Part shown: positions 1-9,700 of the stretch, piece by piece
Numbering within the stretch: position 1 is the first letter of the stretch
How the letters are laid out: the number at the start of each line of letters is the position of its first letter
NCBI GenBank assembly: GCA_016713445.1
Contig: JADJPB010000017.1
Location: 1 to 64,000, forward strand
Reading direction: 5' to 3'
Length of the DNA stretch: 64,000 nt
DNA from: Bacteroidota bacterium
Lineage (GTDB): Bacteria > Bacteroidota > Bacteroidia > AKYH767-A > OLB10
Position numbers and translations under genes: made by a program
The notes under the pieces: generated by a model
The model's database searches: none
What the model was told of the DNA's origin: nothing
Seen by the model: only the letters and a program-made list of their open reading frames with translations

Positions 1-1336
1 GTCCGGTAATACATCAAAAGGACTTACAATATGTGTGAATTTAGTGGAACTAATATGTGTATAGCCTTCTGTGGTTTTTAAGTTTTTATGCCCCAAAAGC
101 GTTTGTAAATCCCGTAAATTTGTTCCCATTTCCAGTAAATGGGTCGCATAACTGTGCCGGAGCCAATGTAAACTCGCCTCCGTTTGCCTAATCCCTCTTT
201 CTTACCGCTCCCTTAAATACTTGCTGTAATGACCGGTCTGTATACGGGTCTCCTTCAAACTGCCCCTCAAATAAATATACTTTTGGGGTAAAGGCTAAAG
301 CATAATCGTTCAGTAAATGTAATATACTCTCCGGTATCGGTACCACCCGGTCCTTGTTTCCCTTCGATTGTCGAACAATAAGTAAGCGCTGGCTGGCATC
401 TATGTCCGTTATCTGTATACGAATGGTTTCTCCTAATCGTAGTCCGCATGCATACACTAAGCTTAACATGGCCTTGTGTTTTAAGTTTCCTAAACAACTG
501 AATATTTTTGAAACTTCTTCGCGTGTTAAATAATGCGGCAATTTGTACTCACGCCGGGGCCGAAGTATCATGTCCGCACTTAAATGTATAGAAATGGTGA
601 ATTTGTAAAAAGATTTTATAGCGTTCACATGCTGATTTTGATACGATCTCGATACTTTTCTTTCAATTACTAAATGTTTCATGTAATTGTTGACATGCTC
701 CACTCGCACTTCTCGATGATGTATCTCTCCTATCCAATTTAAAAAAATACGTAAGGCTGAAGAATATACTTGTACCGTTTGAGGAGCATATTGCCTCGAC
801 TGTAAATAACTCACCCAACTTTCTAGATCTTTCTGCGCCAACACGGAAATAGCAGGTGTTGAATTTTCCTTCAAAGTATTTCGCTGTCTTTTGTGTGAAT
901 GAATTTGTGAATGTTTGGATGGACTATTCCATGGAGAATCCTTTTTTTGTTGTGTTTCTTTTGGATGTGTTTCTTGCTGATGTGTTTCTCGCTGATGTGT
1001 TTCTCGCTGATGTTTTTCCCGCTGATTTGTTTCTCGCTGATGTGTTTCTCGCTGATGTGTTTCTCGCTGATGTTTTTCCCGCTGATGTGATAAACCACTC
1101 TCGGTCACTGGCGTGTATTTCCTGTGCTGAATTTGTATTCCTTCCAGTTTGCGTAATTCTTCAATAAACTTTTCTGTCCCTGGGCCATACCAACACCCTA
1201 TGGTTTGACTCCATTTTAGATATCCAATCTGACGTATTCTGTGGAGCAATTTTCGGTCGTTTGGGAATTTTAGTAGCCAAACTTCTTTTTCGCGGTGAAT
1301 CGCTTTTGCAACAAATACAATTATTTTAATGTCCAT
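1..1336 (-). CDS. Tyrosine recombinase (XerC/D-like integrase), frameshifted and cut by the window edge
   Basis: Predicted site-specific DNA recombinase. From the start at 1336 it shows a ~65-residue N-terminal module with two conserved Trp positions, a hydrophilic HQRET-type pentapeptide repeat (about residues 85-130), a SAM-like core-binding domain (about 165-250) and a catalytic domain. The first catalytic Arg is in LRLGE and the Lys in SKGNKDR. The frame then stops at 188. A one-base shift near 190-196 restores the rest of the family signature in 1-187: LRHSYATH (His, Arg), GHKNLKTTEGYTH (His and nucleophile Tyr). All catalytic residues are therefore present but in two frames. The gene runs off the left edge. 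A sequencing error is likelier than decay because the shifted part is fully conserved. It lacks the extra patch typical of integron integrases as far as I can tell, so I call it only XerC/D-like. No attachment site is visible. Confidence 0.85.
961..1090 (-). repeat. 15-nt tandem repeat inside the recombinase gene
   Basis: On the plus strand the unit is close to gtgtttctcgctgat, repeated about eight times in frame and encoding HQRET/HQREK pentapeptides on the minus strand. A higher-order 60-nt duplication is visible: the block ending in gatgtttttcccgctgat occurs at about 1008-1026 and again at about 1068-1086. This is a coding minisatellite likely to vary in length. Confidence 0.9.
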
Positions 1337-1472
1337 CTTTCAAAAATGAAAAAGAAAATGCCAATAACCATTTTTAAACACTTTTAGTCGACTATAAATG
1401 TTTAACATAGGTTGTGATTTTGCATTTCTTACTTTTTTAGGGAAAGCTTTGTAAATTAATTTTGTATCTTAT

Positions 1473-1513
1473 ATGTCATTTTTTATAGGGATTAACAATG
1501 GAAAAAGTGACAT
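1473..1513. other. Inverted repeat upstream of the 1571 gene
   Basis: atgtcatttttt (1473-1484) can pair with aaaaagtgacat (1502-1513), allowing one G-U pair, giving a 12-bp stem with a 17-nt loop. It lies about 60 nt before the start codon at 1571. It may be an RNA hairpin in the leader or a protein-binding site. No clear promoter was found beside it. Confidence 0.4.
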
Positions 1514-1570
1514 TGTAGTGGTGTGTCTTCATTAATTATGGTTATAATTGAATTTCTAATCCAATAGATC

Positions 1571-2935
1571 ATGAAAAAAATTGTACTCTCATGCATTGCA
1601 ATCTTGTATTCAATAAGTGTTTTCTCCTGGGGAGTGGATGTGGAAATCCCTTCTTACCCAAGCGGCAAAACTTCATTGGTGAAAACAGCTAACGGAACGC
1701 TGTATTGTAGCGTGCCCGTTGGACAATCAGGAGTAGGCGGAATTAATTTCTTTCAGTCTACCGATATGGGTATCACCTGGTCATTGTTTTCAAATCCAGC
1801 CATGGGACAAAATGTAATCAAGTCTAAATTAATGGTAACTGGTACCGATTCAGTTTATTGTGCCTATCAAGTCGATACCAGTCTTTTCTTTTATAGTCTT
1901 GCCTCAAATATTGTCACACCTTTTACATTAATGTATGTGGAAGACTTTGACGTTGTCGCCTCTCCCAATAGTAATTCGGTTTATTTGTTTTGTGATAATG
2001 TAGGGACAAACGCAATGAATCGATATTCATCTATAAATGGTGGATTTACCTGGAATGGTAGCACTGCGTTGGTTAGTTCGGTTAGTTCTCACCCTCGTAT
2101 TTGCATGCAGGGAACTCGTATTATTCTTAATTATTATAATACTAACACAACAACCGGAGTGGTGAGAGCCGCAATTTTTAACGAAACGGGTCCCGGTCAA
2201 CTTACTTCCAGTACATTTCAAGATGTGATTCCGTCTGGTGTCAGTCATCAACAATTTGCGTCTGTTAAAAGCGGAAATAATGTATGGCTGATTTTTAGGG
2301 AAGGAGCAGGATTAAATAATATTAAATATAGACTCAGTACCGATGGAGGTACAACTTATGGCGCCGTAGCAACTTTAGCTGGAAGTGCAAATGTGAATGC
2401 GTCGTGCTTTGATGCCATTAATTATGCAGATGTGACTGGCAGTGGAATTAAACTGGTTTACTATACCGATAGCGCAGGATTGCATAAAAGAATGAATTAT
2501 AGAACTGCAAGTTCACTAACACCAAATCTATTTTCAGCTCCTGAAATTTTTAACGACTTTGTCTCAATTTGTATTAATGAAACATCGCACCCATCAATAA
2601 CAACAAAAGGTGGAGACGTAGGTGTGCTTTGGCTGGAATCAAATAGCGGTACCCCCGGTCTTTATTTCGATATTCGTAAGTATGTAGTTGGCAATTCAGA
2701 TATTGATGGACCTAATGACATTAAAATTTTTCCTAACCCAATGCAATCAATCTTAACGGTGGAAATGCTGTCGCAAGGAATAAAAAATATAGTGGTAACA
2801 GATATTTCAGGAAGAATCGTTCATCAGGTGAAAACAATAGAAAGCAAAATTCAAATCGATTTGAATTTTCTTCAAAACGGAATTTATTTTATCGGCTTAC
2901 AAAATAATCCTGGAATCAAATTGGTTAAAAACTAA
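1571..2935 (+). CDS. Secreted sialidase-fold (BNR-like) protein with T9SS sorting domain
   Basis: Predicted to be exported through Sec and then T9SS to the surface or medium. Residues 1-20 form a signal peptide ending near VFSWG. The body (about 25-370) has repeated short strands with Asp-box-like motifs such as STDMGITW and STDGGTTYG, as in BNR/sialidase-type beta-propellers. Catalytic sialidase residues cannot be assigned, so no enzyme activity is claimed. The last ~75 residues are a type A sorting domain: IFPNPMQS, then DISGRIVHQ, then NGIYFIGL and a basic end. ATG at 1571 is preceded by A-rich sequence without a Shine-Dalgarno site, as usual in this phylum. It appears monocistronic, with a long spacer on each side. 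Confidence 0.8.
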   Translation: MKKIVLSCIAILYSISVFSWGVDVEIPSYPSGKTSLVKTANGTLYCSVPVGQSGVGGINFFQSTDMGITWSLFSNPAMGQNVIKSKLMVTGTDSVYCAYQVDTSLFFYSLASNIVTPFTLMYVEDFDVVASPNSNSVYLFCDNVGTNAMNRYSSINGGFTWNGSTALVSSVSSHPRICMQGTRIILNYYNTNTTTGVVRAAIFNETGPGQLTSSTFQDVIPSGVSHQQFASVKSGNNVWLIFREGAGLNNIKYRLSTDGGTTYGAVATLAGSANVNASCFDAINYADVTGSGIKLVYYTDSAGLHKRMNYRTASSLTPNLFSAPEIFNDFVSICINETSHPSITTKGGDVGVLWLESNSGTPGLYFDIRKYVVGNSDIDGPNDIKIFPNPMQSILTVEMLSQGIKNIVVTDISGRIVHQVKTIESKIQIDLNFLQNGIYFIGLQNNPGIKLVKN

Positions 2936-3338
2936 TATTAAATCCAAGTTAAATCCAGTAGAGGCCATAGCAAAGAAGCATTGCTCATCAAGACAGCTAT
3001 GCTTACTATCGCACTCCCTCTCGCACTCGCGGTCAGCCCTTCAATTCTCTTCTCTCTTTCTCGAACTCGCAATACCATTTCTGCCTTTTGCCAAATCCCT
3101 TTTGCCAAATTACCAATTTTCCTCCTTCTAGCAATCGGAATTATCAACTCCGCCAACTAACCAATTTGTCAACTTACCTCGCGAGGCATCGCGATTACCA
3201 ACTTGCCAATTTGCCAACCTTTCACCTTCTACCTATCGGAATTACCAACTTAACCAACTAACCAATTGGTCAACTAACGACTTGCCAATTCGCCAACTCA
3301 CCAACTTGCCAATTTACCAATTCCCCTATCTTCGCCCC
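2936..3338. repeat. Non-coding spacer with degenerate CCAACTTGCCAATTT-type repeats
   Basis: From about 3080 to 3335 the spacer consists largely of imperfect copies of a phrase like ccaacttgccaattta, with variants such as ccaactaaccaattggtc. One copy of the hairpin phrase tcgcgaggcatcgcga lies at 3179-3194. Open frames through here have no conserved features, and I see no gene. The promoter of folB must lie inside or beyond this repeat field. Confidence 0.7.
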
Positions 3339-3692
3339 ATGCAAATCCTATCTATCAAAAAAATTGAAACCCATAGTTTCCATGGTTGCCTTCCCGAAGA
3401 AAGAAAAGTGGGATCCCGCTTTAGTACCGACCTCGAATTTGAAGGCGATTTTTCGAAGGCTATGTCCGATGATGATCTTTCTCAAACTGTCGATTATGTG
3501 CTGGTACATCAAATCGTGCGTGAAGAAATGGACATCCCCGCAAATCTCATTGAACACGTGGCTCAACGGATTATGAAAAAGATGCAGGCCGCTTTCCCAA
3601 TGGCTTCTTTTGTGAAAGTGTCTATTACTAAGTTTAATCCTCCAGTGAATGGACAACTCGGCGAGGCGGTCTTTACCTTGATGTCTTCTTAG
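3339..3692 (+). CDS. folB: Dihydroneopterin aldolase
   Basis: Cytoplasmic enzyme of folate synthesis that cleaves 7,8-dihydroneopterin to 6-hydroxymethyl-7,8-dihydropterin and glycolaldehyde. The 117-residue product matches the usual family length. Recognisable stretches are the start MQILSIKKIETHSFHG followed by PEERKVG, the central TVDYVLVH, the IEHVAQ helix containing the conserved Glu, and the C-terminal VSITKFNPP with the conserved Lys. An upstream in-frame ATG at 3282 would add 19 residues encoded by intergenic repeat sequence, so I prefer ATG 3339, where homology begins. It is followed after 81 nt by rnr on the same strand. Confidence 0.92.
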   Translation: MQILSIKKIETHSFHGCLPEERKVGSRFSTDLEFEGDFSKAMSDDDLSQTVDYVLVHQIVREEMDIPANLIEHVAQRIMKKMQAAFPMASFVKVSITKFNPPVNGQLGEAVFTLMSS

Positions 3693-3773
3693 CAAATAGT
3701 TGTTTATTACTAAATTGTTTTTTTGCTCTTTTCGATTTTCTTCCTTTTCGAATGTGATTACCTTCGTGCCATA

Positions 3774-6125
3774 ATGGCTAAGAAGAAAGAATCTCCCGAT
3801 CATGGCGCATTGCTGAGTAAATTGTTATTATCAGTATTTAAAGAGTTTCCTTACAAAGCGCTGAATTATAAACAGGCAATTCGTAAGTTGCAACAAGAAC
3901 CTTTATATGAAGAAGCGAAGGAATTGTTGGAGTTACTCGATGCAGCACAATTAAAAGCAGCATGCATTGCCATCTTAGAAGGAATGACACACGATCAGGT
4001 GTTGCAAGAAGTGGATCGCTATAAATATAAACTTTGGCCACAATCTCATTTTGCAGAAGGACGAATCGATATTGTTGCTAACGGTAACGCCTATGTGAAG
4101 TGTGAGGAGTTTGAGGAAGATGTAGTAGTGGATAGAAACAATACGAAGAATGCATTAAAAGGAGATTTAGTGAGAATTAATTTGTTCGCAACACGCCCTG
4201 GGAAACGCCAGGAAGGTGAAGTGATAGAAGTGCTGGAAAGAGCAAGAACAGAATTCGTTGGAACAGTGCAAGTGTCTGGAAAGTTTGCTTTTCTCTCCGG
4301 TGATTCAGGAAAGAATAGTGTAGAGATTTTTATTCCATTGACCGCTTTGAATGGCGCTGTGCATGGCGAAAAAGCCGTTGCTCGAATTACGGAGTGGCCG
4401 GAAGATGCCAAGAATCCGCAAGGAGAAATAGTGCGTGTCCTCGGAGCTCCAGGTGAGAATAATGTGGAGATGGACGCAATTCTAGTGGAGTACGGATTTC
4501 CTTTGGAGTTTCCCGCTGCAGTGGAAGCAGAGGCAGAGAAAATTCCTTTTAAAATTTCTGCAGCAGAAATAAAAAAACGTCGCGATTTTAGAAAAGTACC
4601 AACATTTACCATCGATCCCGTAGATGCTAAAGATTTTGATGATGCACTTTCCGTGCAAACATTGAAGAATGGAAATTTGGAAGTAGGCATTCATATCGCC
4701 GATGTTTCTCATTACGTAACTCCCCATTCATCACTGGAAGAAGAAGCCTACGATCGCGCAACATCTATTTATTTGGTGGATCGTGTGATTCCCATGCTCC
4801 CCGAAAAATTGAGTAATAATGTTTGCTCGCTCCGCCCAGGTGAAGATAAATTGTGTTTCTCAGCCGTGTTTGAAATCGATAAGGATGCGAAGGTGTTGGA
4901 TGAATGGTTCGGACGCACTGTCATTCACTCACAACGTCGATTCACGTATGAGGAAGCGCAGGAAGTAATTGAGACCGGCGAAGGCGATATGAAGGAATAT
5001 ATTTTACCCTTACAGGAGTTAGCAAAAATTTTACGTAAGAATCGTTTTACGAGTGGTGCCATTTCTTTCGATAGAGTGGAGGTGAAGTTTAGGTTGGATG
5101 AACGCGCACATCCAGTAGATGTTTACCTGAAGGAAAATAAAGATAGCAATAAGCTAATTGAAGAATTTATGCTTCTAGCCAATCGGCGCGTCGCAGAATT
5201 TATTGGTAAAAAATTGTCCATCAAAGAAGGTAAAGAATTTCCGTTTGTCTACCGTATTCATGATACACCAGTATCGGATAAGATGGAGTTGTTTTCAAAT
5301 TTTGCCTCTAAGTTTGGATACAAAATGAATACGAATTCCGATCGGGAAATTGCACATTCGTTGAATAAATTGATGAAGGATGTGAAGGGAAAGAGAGAGC
5401 AAAATGTGATCGAACAACTTGCTATACGCACCATGTCGAAAGCAGTCTACACCACAAATAACATCGGGCATTATGGATTGGCATTTGATTATTATTCGCA
5501 TTTTACATCTCCCATTCGTCGTTATCCCGATGTGATGGTGCACCGATTGTTGGCGCATTATTTAGCAGGTGGGAAACCAATGGCTTCAAATGACCTGGAA
5601 ATCGCTTGTAAGCACAGCACCGATATGGAGATCAAAGCCTCCGAAGCAGAACGCGCCTCTCTTAAGTTTATACAAGTGCAATATTTGCTCGATCGAAAAG
5701 ATGAAGTGTTTAACGGAATGATTTCAGGTGTTACAGAGTGGGGATTGTATGTGGAGGTGGTGGAAAGTAAGTGCGAAGGACTTATTCGTGTGCGTGATTT
5801 GGTAGATGATTTTTATGAACTCAACGAAGAGCAATATTGTTTGATTGGACATCGCTCAAAGAAAGTTTATCAACTCGGCGATCTATTAAAAGTGCGTTTG
5901 AAGTCCGCTGATCTTATGAAGAAGCAAATCGATTTTGTTTTAGCCGAAGATTATAATTCTGTAAAATTGACAAAGTCGGGTGGAGGTGGTAATTTCTCTA
6001 AATTTCACGGGGGTGGATCCTCAAAACCTTCTTCTAAATCAGGCGGAAGATCTTCATCGAAATCTAAAAAGTCGGGCAGCACGAAATCAAAAAACAAATA
6101 CGGGAAAGGTTCCTCGAAGTGGTAG
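3774..6125 (+). CDS. rnr: Ribonuclease R (3'-5' exoribonuclease)
   Basis: Processive RNase II-family exonuclease acting on structured RNA in the cytoplasm. In the 783-residue product an N-terminal winged-helix/cold-shock region (about 1-220) precedes the RNB catalytic domain, with the Asp cluster in DPVDAKDFDDALS and the GHYGLAF/FTSPIRRYPD signatures. An S1 RNA-binding domain follows (about 640-725), and a Ser/Lys/Gly-rich basic tail closes the protein, as is common in this family. An in-frame ATG at 3723 would add 17 residues; ATG 3774 (MAKKKES) fits family starts better. No lesions are seen. Confidence 0.95.
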   Translation: MAKKKESPDHGALLSKLLLSVFKEFPYKALNYKQAIRKLQQEPLYEEAKELLELLDAAQLKAACIAILEGMTHDQVLQEVDRYKYKLWPQSHFAEGRIDIVANGNAYVKCEEFEEDVVVDRNNTKNALKGDLVRINLFATRPGKRQEGEVIEVLERARTEFVGTVQVSGKFAFLSGDSGKNSVEIFIPLTALNGAVHGEKAVARITEWPEDAKNPQGEIVRVLGAPGENNVEMDAILVEYGFPLEFPAAVEAEAEKIPFKISAAEIKKRRDFRKVPTFTIDPVDAKDFDDALSVQTLKNGNLEVGIHIADVSHYVTPHSSLEEEAYDRATSIYLVDRVIPMLPEKLSNNVCSLRPGEDKLCFSAVFEIDKDAKVLDEWFGRTVIHSQRRFTYEEAQEVIETGEGDMKEYILPLQELAKILRKNRFTSGAISFDRVEVKFRLDERAHPVDVYLKENKDSNKLIEEFMLLANRRVAEFIGKKLSIKEGKEFPFVYRIHDTPVSDKMELFSNFASKFGYKMNTNSDREIAHSLNKLMKDVKGKREQNVIEQLAIRTMSKAVYTTNNIGHYGLAFDYYSHFTSPIRRYPDVMVHRLLAHYLAGGKPMASNDLEIACKHSTDMEIKASEAERASLKFIQVQYLLDRKDEVFNGMISGVTEWGLYVEVVESKCEGLIRVRDLVDDFYELNEEQYCLIGHRSKKVYQLGDLLKVRLKSADLMKKQIDFVLAEDYNSVKLTKSGGGGNFSKFHGGGSSKPSSKSGGRSSSKSKKSGSTKSKNKYGKGSSKW

Positions 6126-6190
6126 TTGTAATTCAATGAAACTTAGATTGAATTTTACATGAGTTGAATGCACAGCGTTAAACTAATTAT

Positions 6191-6418
6191 ATGGATAAGA
6201 ATAACCTAAAGAAAGAATATTCAAACGGCGAAGTTACCGTTGTTTGGCAATCGGGATTATGTCAGCATTCGGGGAACTGTGTTCGTAATTTAGCTGCTGT
6301 TTTTCGCCCGAAGGAACAACCCTGGATACAAGTAGAAAATGCATCCAGCGATGAAATCAGAGCGACGGTAGCGAAATGCCCATCAGGTGCTTTAAGCATT
6401 AAAAAGACGGAAGAATAA
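6191..6418 (+). CDS. YjdI-type small 4Fe-4S mono-cluster protein
   Basis: A 75-residue cytoplasmic protein of the divergent 4Fe-4S mono-cluster (Fer4_19/YjdI) family. It shows LCQHSGNCVRN near residue 23 and the terminal cysteine motif KCPSGALSI, both typical of the family. Its partner and redox role are unknown. The start ATG at 6191 lies 65 nt after rnr on the same strand, so readthrough from rnr is possible. In other bacteria such proteins often neighbour GNAT-like YidJ/YjdJ genes; none is adjacent here. Confidence 0.85.
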   Translation: MDKNNLKKEYSNGEVTVVWQSGLCQHSGNCVRNLAAVFRPKEQPWIQVENASSDEIRATVAKCPSGALSIKKTEE

Positions 6419-6748
6419 GAATCGAAAACCTAAGAGGGATTTATTTTTATAATTAGACAACTTCAATTCCAAAAACAAGTACGTCAAAGGCACATCCAAA
6501 AGGAAGAAATTGTGATCATTTAATACGTATTCGTAAACCTGCCTGCAGCAGGCAGGCGCAGCGAAGCCACGCTCAGCAGTGTCAGCAGTGGGTTTTTATT
6601 CGAATTTCTCTTCAATTTCGAACTTTCGCATTTTTCGCATTTTCACATCATTTTCGCATCGCGAAGCCTCGCGACGTGTTTATTCGCATCGCGAAGCCTC
6701 GCGACGCGTCATTTTCGAATTTCGCATCCCTCGCATTTCATTTTGGAA
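6419..6748. repeat. Non-coding spacer with palindromes and paired hairpin repeats
   Basis: No gene is seen. A GC-rich inverted repeat, cctgcctgcagcaggcagg, lies at 6538-6556. An A+T-rich field of ttcgcat phrases (about 6600-6735) contains two direct copies of tcgcgaagcctcgcga (6659-6674 and 6689-6704), each able to form a short hairpin and each followed by cg(t/c)gt. The spacer separates convergent genes (Fe-S protein on plus, T9SS protein on minus). Confidence 0.75.
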
Positions 6749-9700
6749 TTATTTCTTAATAACCCGCGTACTACTCACCACCCCATTATCATCCACCTTT
6801 AAAATATAAACCCCATCAGCAAAGTTTTGATCGCCGATTGGAATTGAAAACACATTGCCTTCACAGAGTCCTTCATGTTGGTAGATAAGTTGCCCCTTCA
6901 AATTGTAAAGTGAAATGGAAAGCTGATGTTTTCCGGAGGTTTCAAATAGAACGTTGAGCTGGTCTCTAAAAGGAGAAGGAAATACCGTCGGACTATTAAA
7001 AAGTTCACCGCGCTTGAGTGCAATGACTTTCGTTAAACTTTCTTTGCCATTAAAATCTACTTGACGTAAACGGTAATAGGATATTAATTGTAGCAATGGA
7101 TTTTCATCTTTGAATGTGTAGCTGTTGGCATAGGTGCTGTTTCCTTTTCCACGAACAAACCCAATGTCTTCAAATATTTTTCCATCTGCAGAGCGCTCAA
7201 TATAAAAGCCATCGTTGTTTAATTCCGACAATGTAATCCAATCTAAACGGTTATATTCTTCAAACACTTTTCCTGAAAAGGCTCCTAATGTTACCGGCAA
7301 TGGTGAATTGTTTGGTCCAAAAATTTCAAAGTCATCTATAGATACTCCGGCAGCATTCACAGTGAAATCTGATTTGAAGACAAATCGAAATGCAACATTG
7401 GCATTGCCCGAAAGGAAACTAACATCTCTTGTTGCAAGGGTGTAATTTGATGCAGTAGAATTAAAGAAGGCTTCTCCCGTAGGAAATGCAGTGCCACCCG
7501 CGCCGTTTGCAAAATCATACCAATTGGCCCCAGTGTTACCTAATAAGGTCCAACTGTCGCATTTGTTTAAGGAATATTCTACCCGGAAACCATCGTAGCC
7601 AATTTCAAAATTGTTTTTCCTGTAAAATTGTAAAGTATAAGTTCCAGAAGTCGTGAAATTGTAATTAGGGCTATAGAGAGTACAATTGGCGTTATCCGAA
7701 TAGTTTCCGGTTAGGTTAGTCACCCAGGTGTTACTTCCGCTCCGTACGCCATTTTTTCCGGCAACTCCACTGTTTCCTCTTTCCCATTTAGTACCACCAC
7801 TGTATGTACCCGCAAAATCATTGGGATTGGTTTCGAAATTTCCTCCTCCACCTAGGTTGTATGGTGTTCCGCGGTTAGGCAGTACCGTTATATATGCAGT
7901 TTGTGTTTTCGTAAGATTTCCACCTCCACCATTGATGTTTAAAGTGATTGTATATACTCCTGGAACAGAATAGGTATGTGATGGGTTTTTTGTAGTATTG
8001 GTATTTCCATCTCCAAAGTTCCAATTCCAGGTAGTGCTTTTTACCGATCCATCAGTATAGTTTACCGGCTTTCCAGTATATACTACATTTCTGTCGGCAA
8101 TAAAATCAGCACGCGCTGGTGAAAAAGCATCACTAGAAAATAACCCACGGCCATGCGTAGCCGCAATCATCATATGATCCGAACTTCTGATTTGTAACAT
8201 GTCGGTGCGCACATTGGCTAGACCGCTGTTGGATGGCCCCCAGTTGGTGGTTCCACCTGTAAGTGCATCTGTACTCCATACACCTACTTCAGTTGCAAGT
8301 AAAGCTTGCGCGCTATCCATAGGATTAAATAATGCCCAACGTATCGGCATGTCTGGTAAATTTCCTTCTACCGATGTCCAAGTAGTACCACCATTCTTGG
8401 TTTCCCAAACACTGTTTACACCGTAGTTGCTATAAGTAACAAGCAGATGATTGTCGTCATCGTTCTCCACTTCAATGCACGAAACAGTAGCCGATGTAGG
8501 CATTCCCGCTCCCGAATTAATATGTGTTGCGGTGGGTGTTGCAGCATTCGCATTATTTACACGAACTATTCTTCCATTATTTAATCCAAAGAAAACTCTA
8601 TTGTTTGTGGTTGGTGAAACACGAACAGCTGTAACACGACCACTGCTGAATGCAGAAATTGAAATATTATTCCATGTAGTCGAAGTGTGCGCATTTAATA
8701 ATCGAGTGTATTGACCGTTGCTATACGTTGCATAAAAGGCATTGTTTACATCGTCGTAATCACTCGGATTAATAAATGAACCTGTATTGTTATTTCGAAT
8801 AGAATCAAAGGAAGCACCACCGTTGGTACTTCTGTAAATATTATTGTACACATAAGCAGAAAATTGGTAATTTGGATCGCTTTGATCGATATGACAAAAG
8901 GCCCCATCCCCCCCTGTTACTTCTACCGTAGAATTTATACCTGGAGCGCTGTATTGTTGCGTCCCGTTATCTTGAGCCCCTGCCATAAATTGATTGGATC
9001 CTAGTGTAGGATGCAGCGCACAAGCATAGTATTGCGTAACGTTATAGTTGTTGGCTTTAAAAGAAATCGTTGTTCCAGCATTCATAGATCTGTACACCCC
9101 GCCATCATTTCCAAAATAGACATCAGAACTAGAATGGTATACGATTGCATGCTGATCGGCATGTACTTCTTGATAACCAAATCCACCATACCAATGAGAA
9201 ATTTGTGTCCAGTTGCTTCCAGCATCGATGCTTCTGAATAAATCAACACCACCTACAATTAGTGTATTGGAATTGTTGGGGTCTACCGCAGCGGTTAAAT
9301 CATACCAGGCTTGTCCTCTCGTAAATTCACCCGCAATACCCGGATCAGCGTCTATTGGTAAAGCACAAGCAGTCCAGGTGCTTCCCGTATTGGTCGACTT
9401 ATAAATTCCACCGATACCATAACTTGTTGCCATAGTCAACGCATAAAGTACAGCGCTGTTGTTAGGTGCCAAAGCTATTTCTACTCTTCCAAAATTAGTG
9501 GTTGGAAATCCATTTGCACCTGTATTTAGTTTAGTGTACGTACCTGCATTACCGTTAGTAGATCTGTAAACACCATCTGCAGCACTAAATACATTTCCCG
9601 TTGCGGCAATTACGGCATTGTCGGCAGCAATTTCAACGTCTGCTATAAAATCTACAGTACATCCATTCCCAGCACCTAATACTTCGGTCCACGTAGTCCC

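Noticed and set aside
961..1090. Regular repeat that might suggest a CRISPR array
   Set aside because: Units of 15 nt are contiguous, without spacers, and in frame with a protein.
856..1167. Plus-strand open frame with regular FLADV repeats over the recombinase gene
   Set aside because: It is the antisense shadow of the 15-nt coding repeat; the minus strand carries clear recombinase homology.
1..1336. Integron integrase with a gene-cassette array
   Set aside because: No attC-like sites or cassette-sized genes with palindromic ends follow, and the specific integron-integrase patch was not seen.
3282..3338. N-terminal extension of folB
   Set aside because: The extra codons are made of the intergenic ccaacttgcc repeat and are not part of the family.
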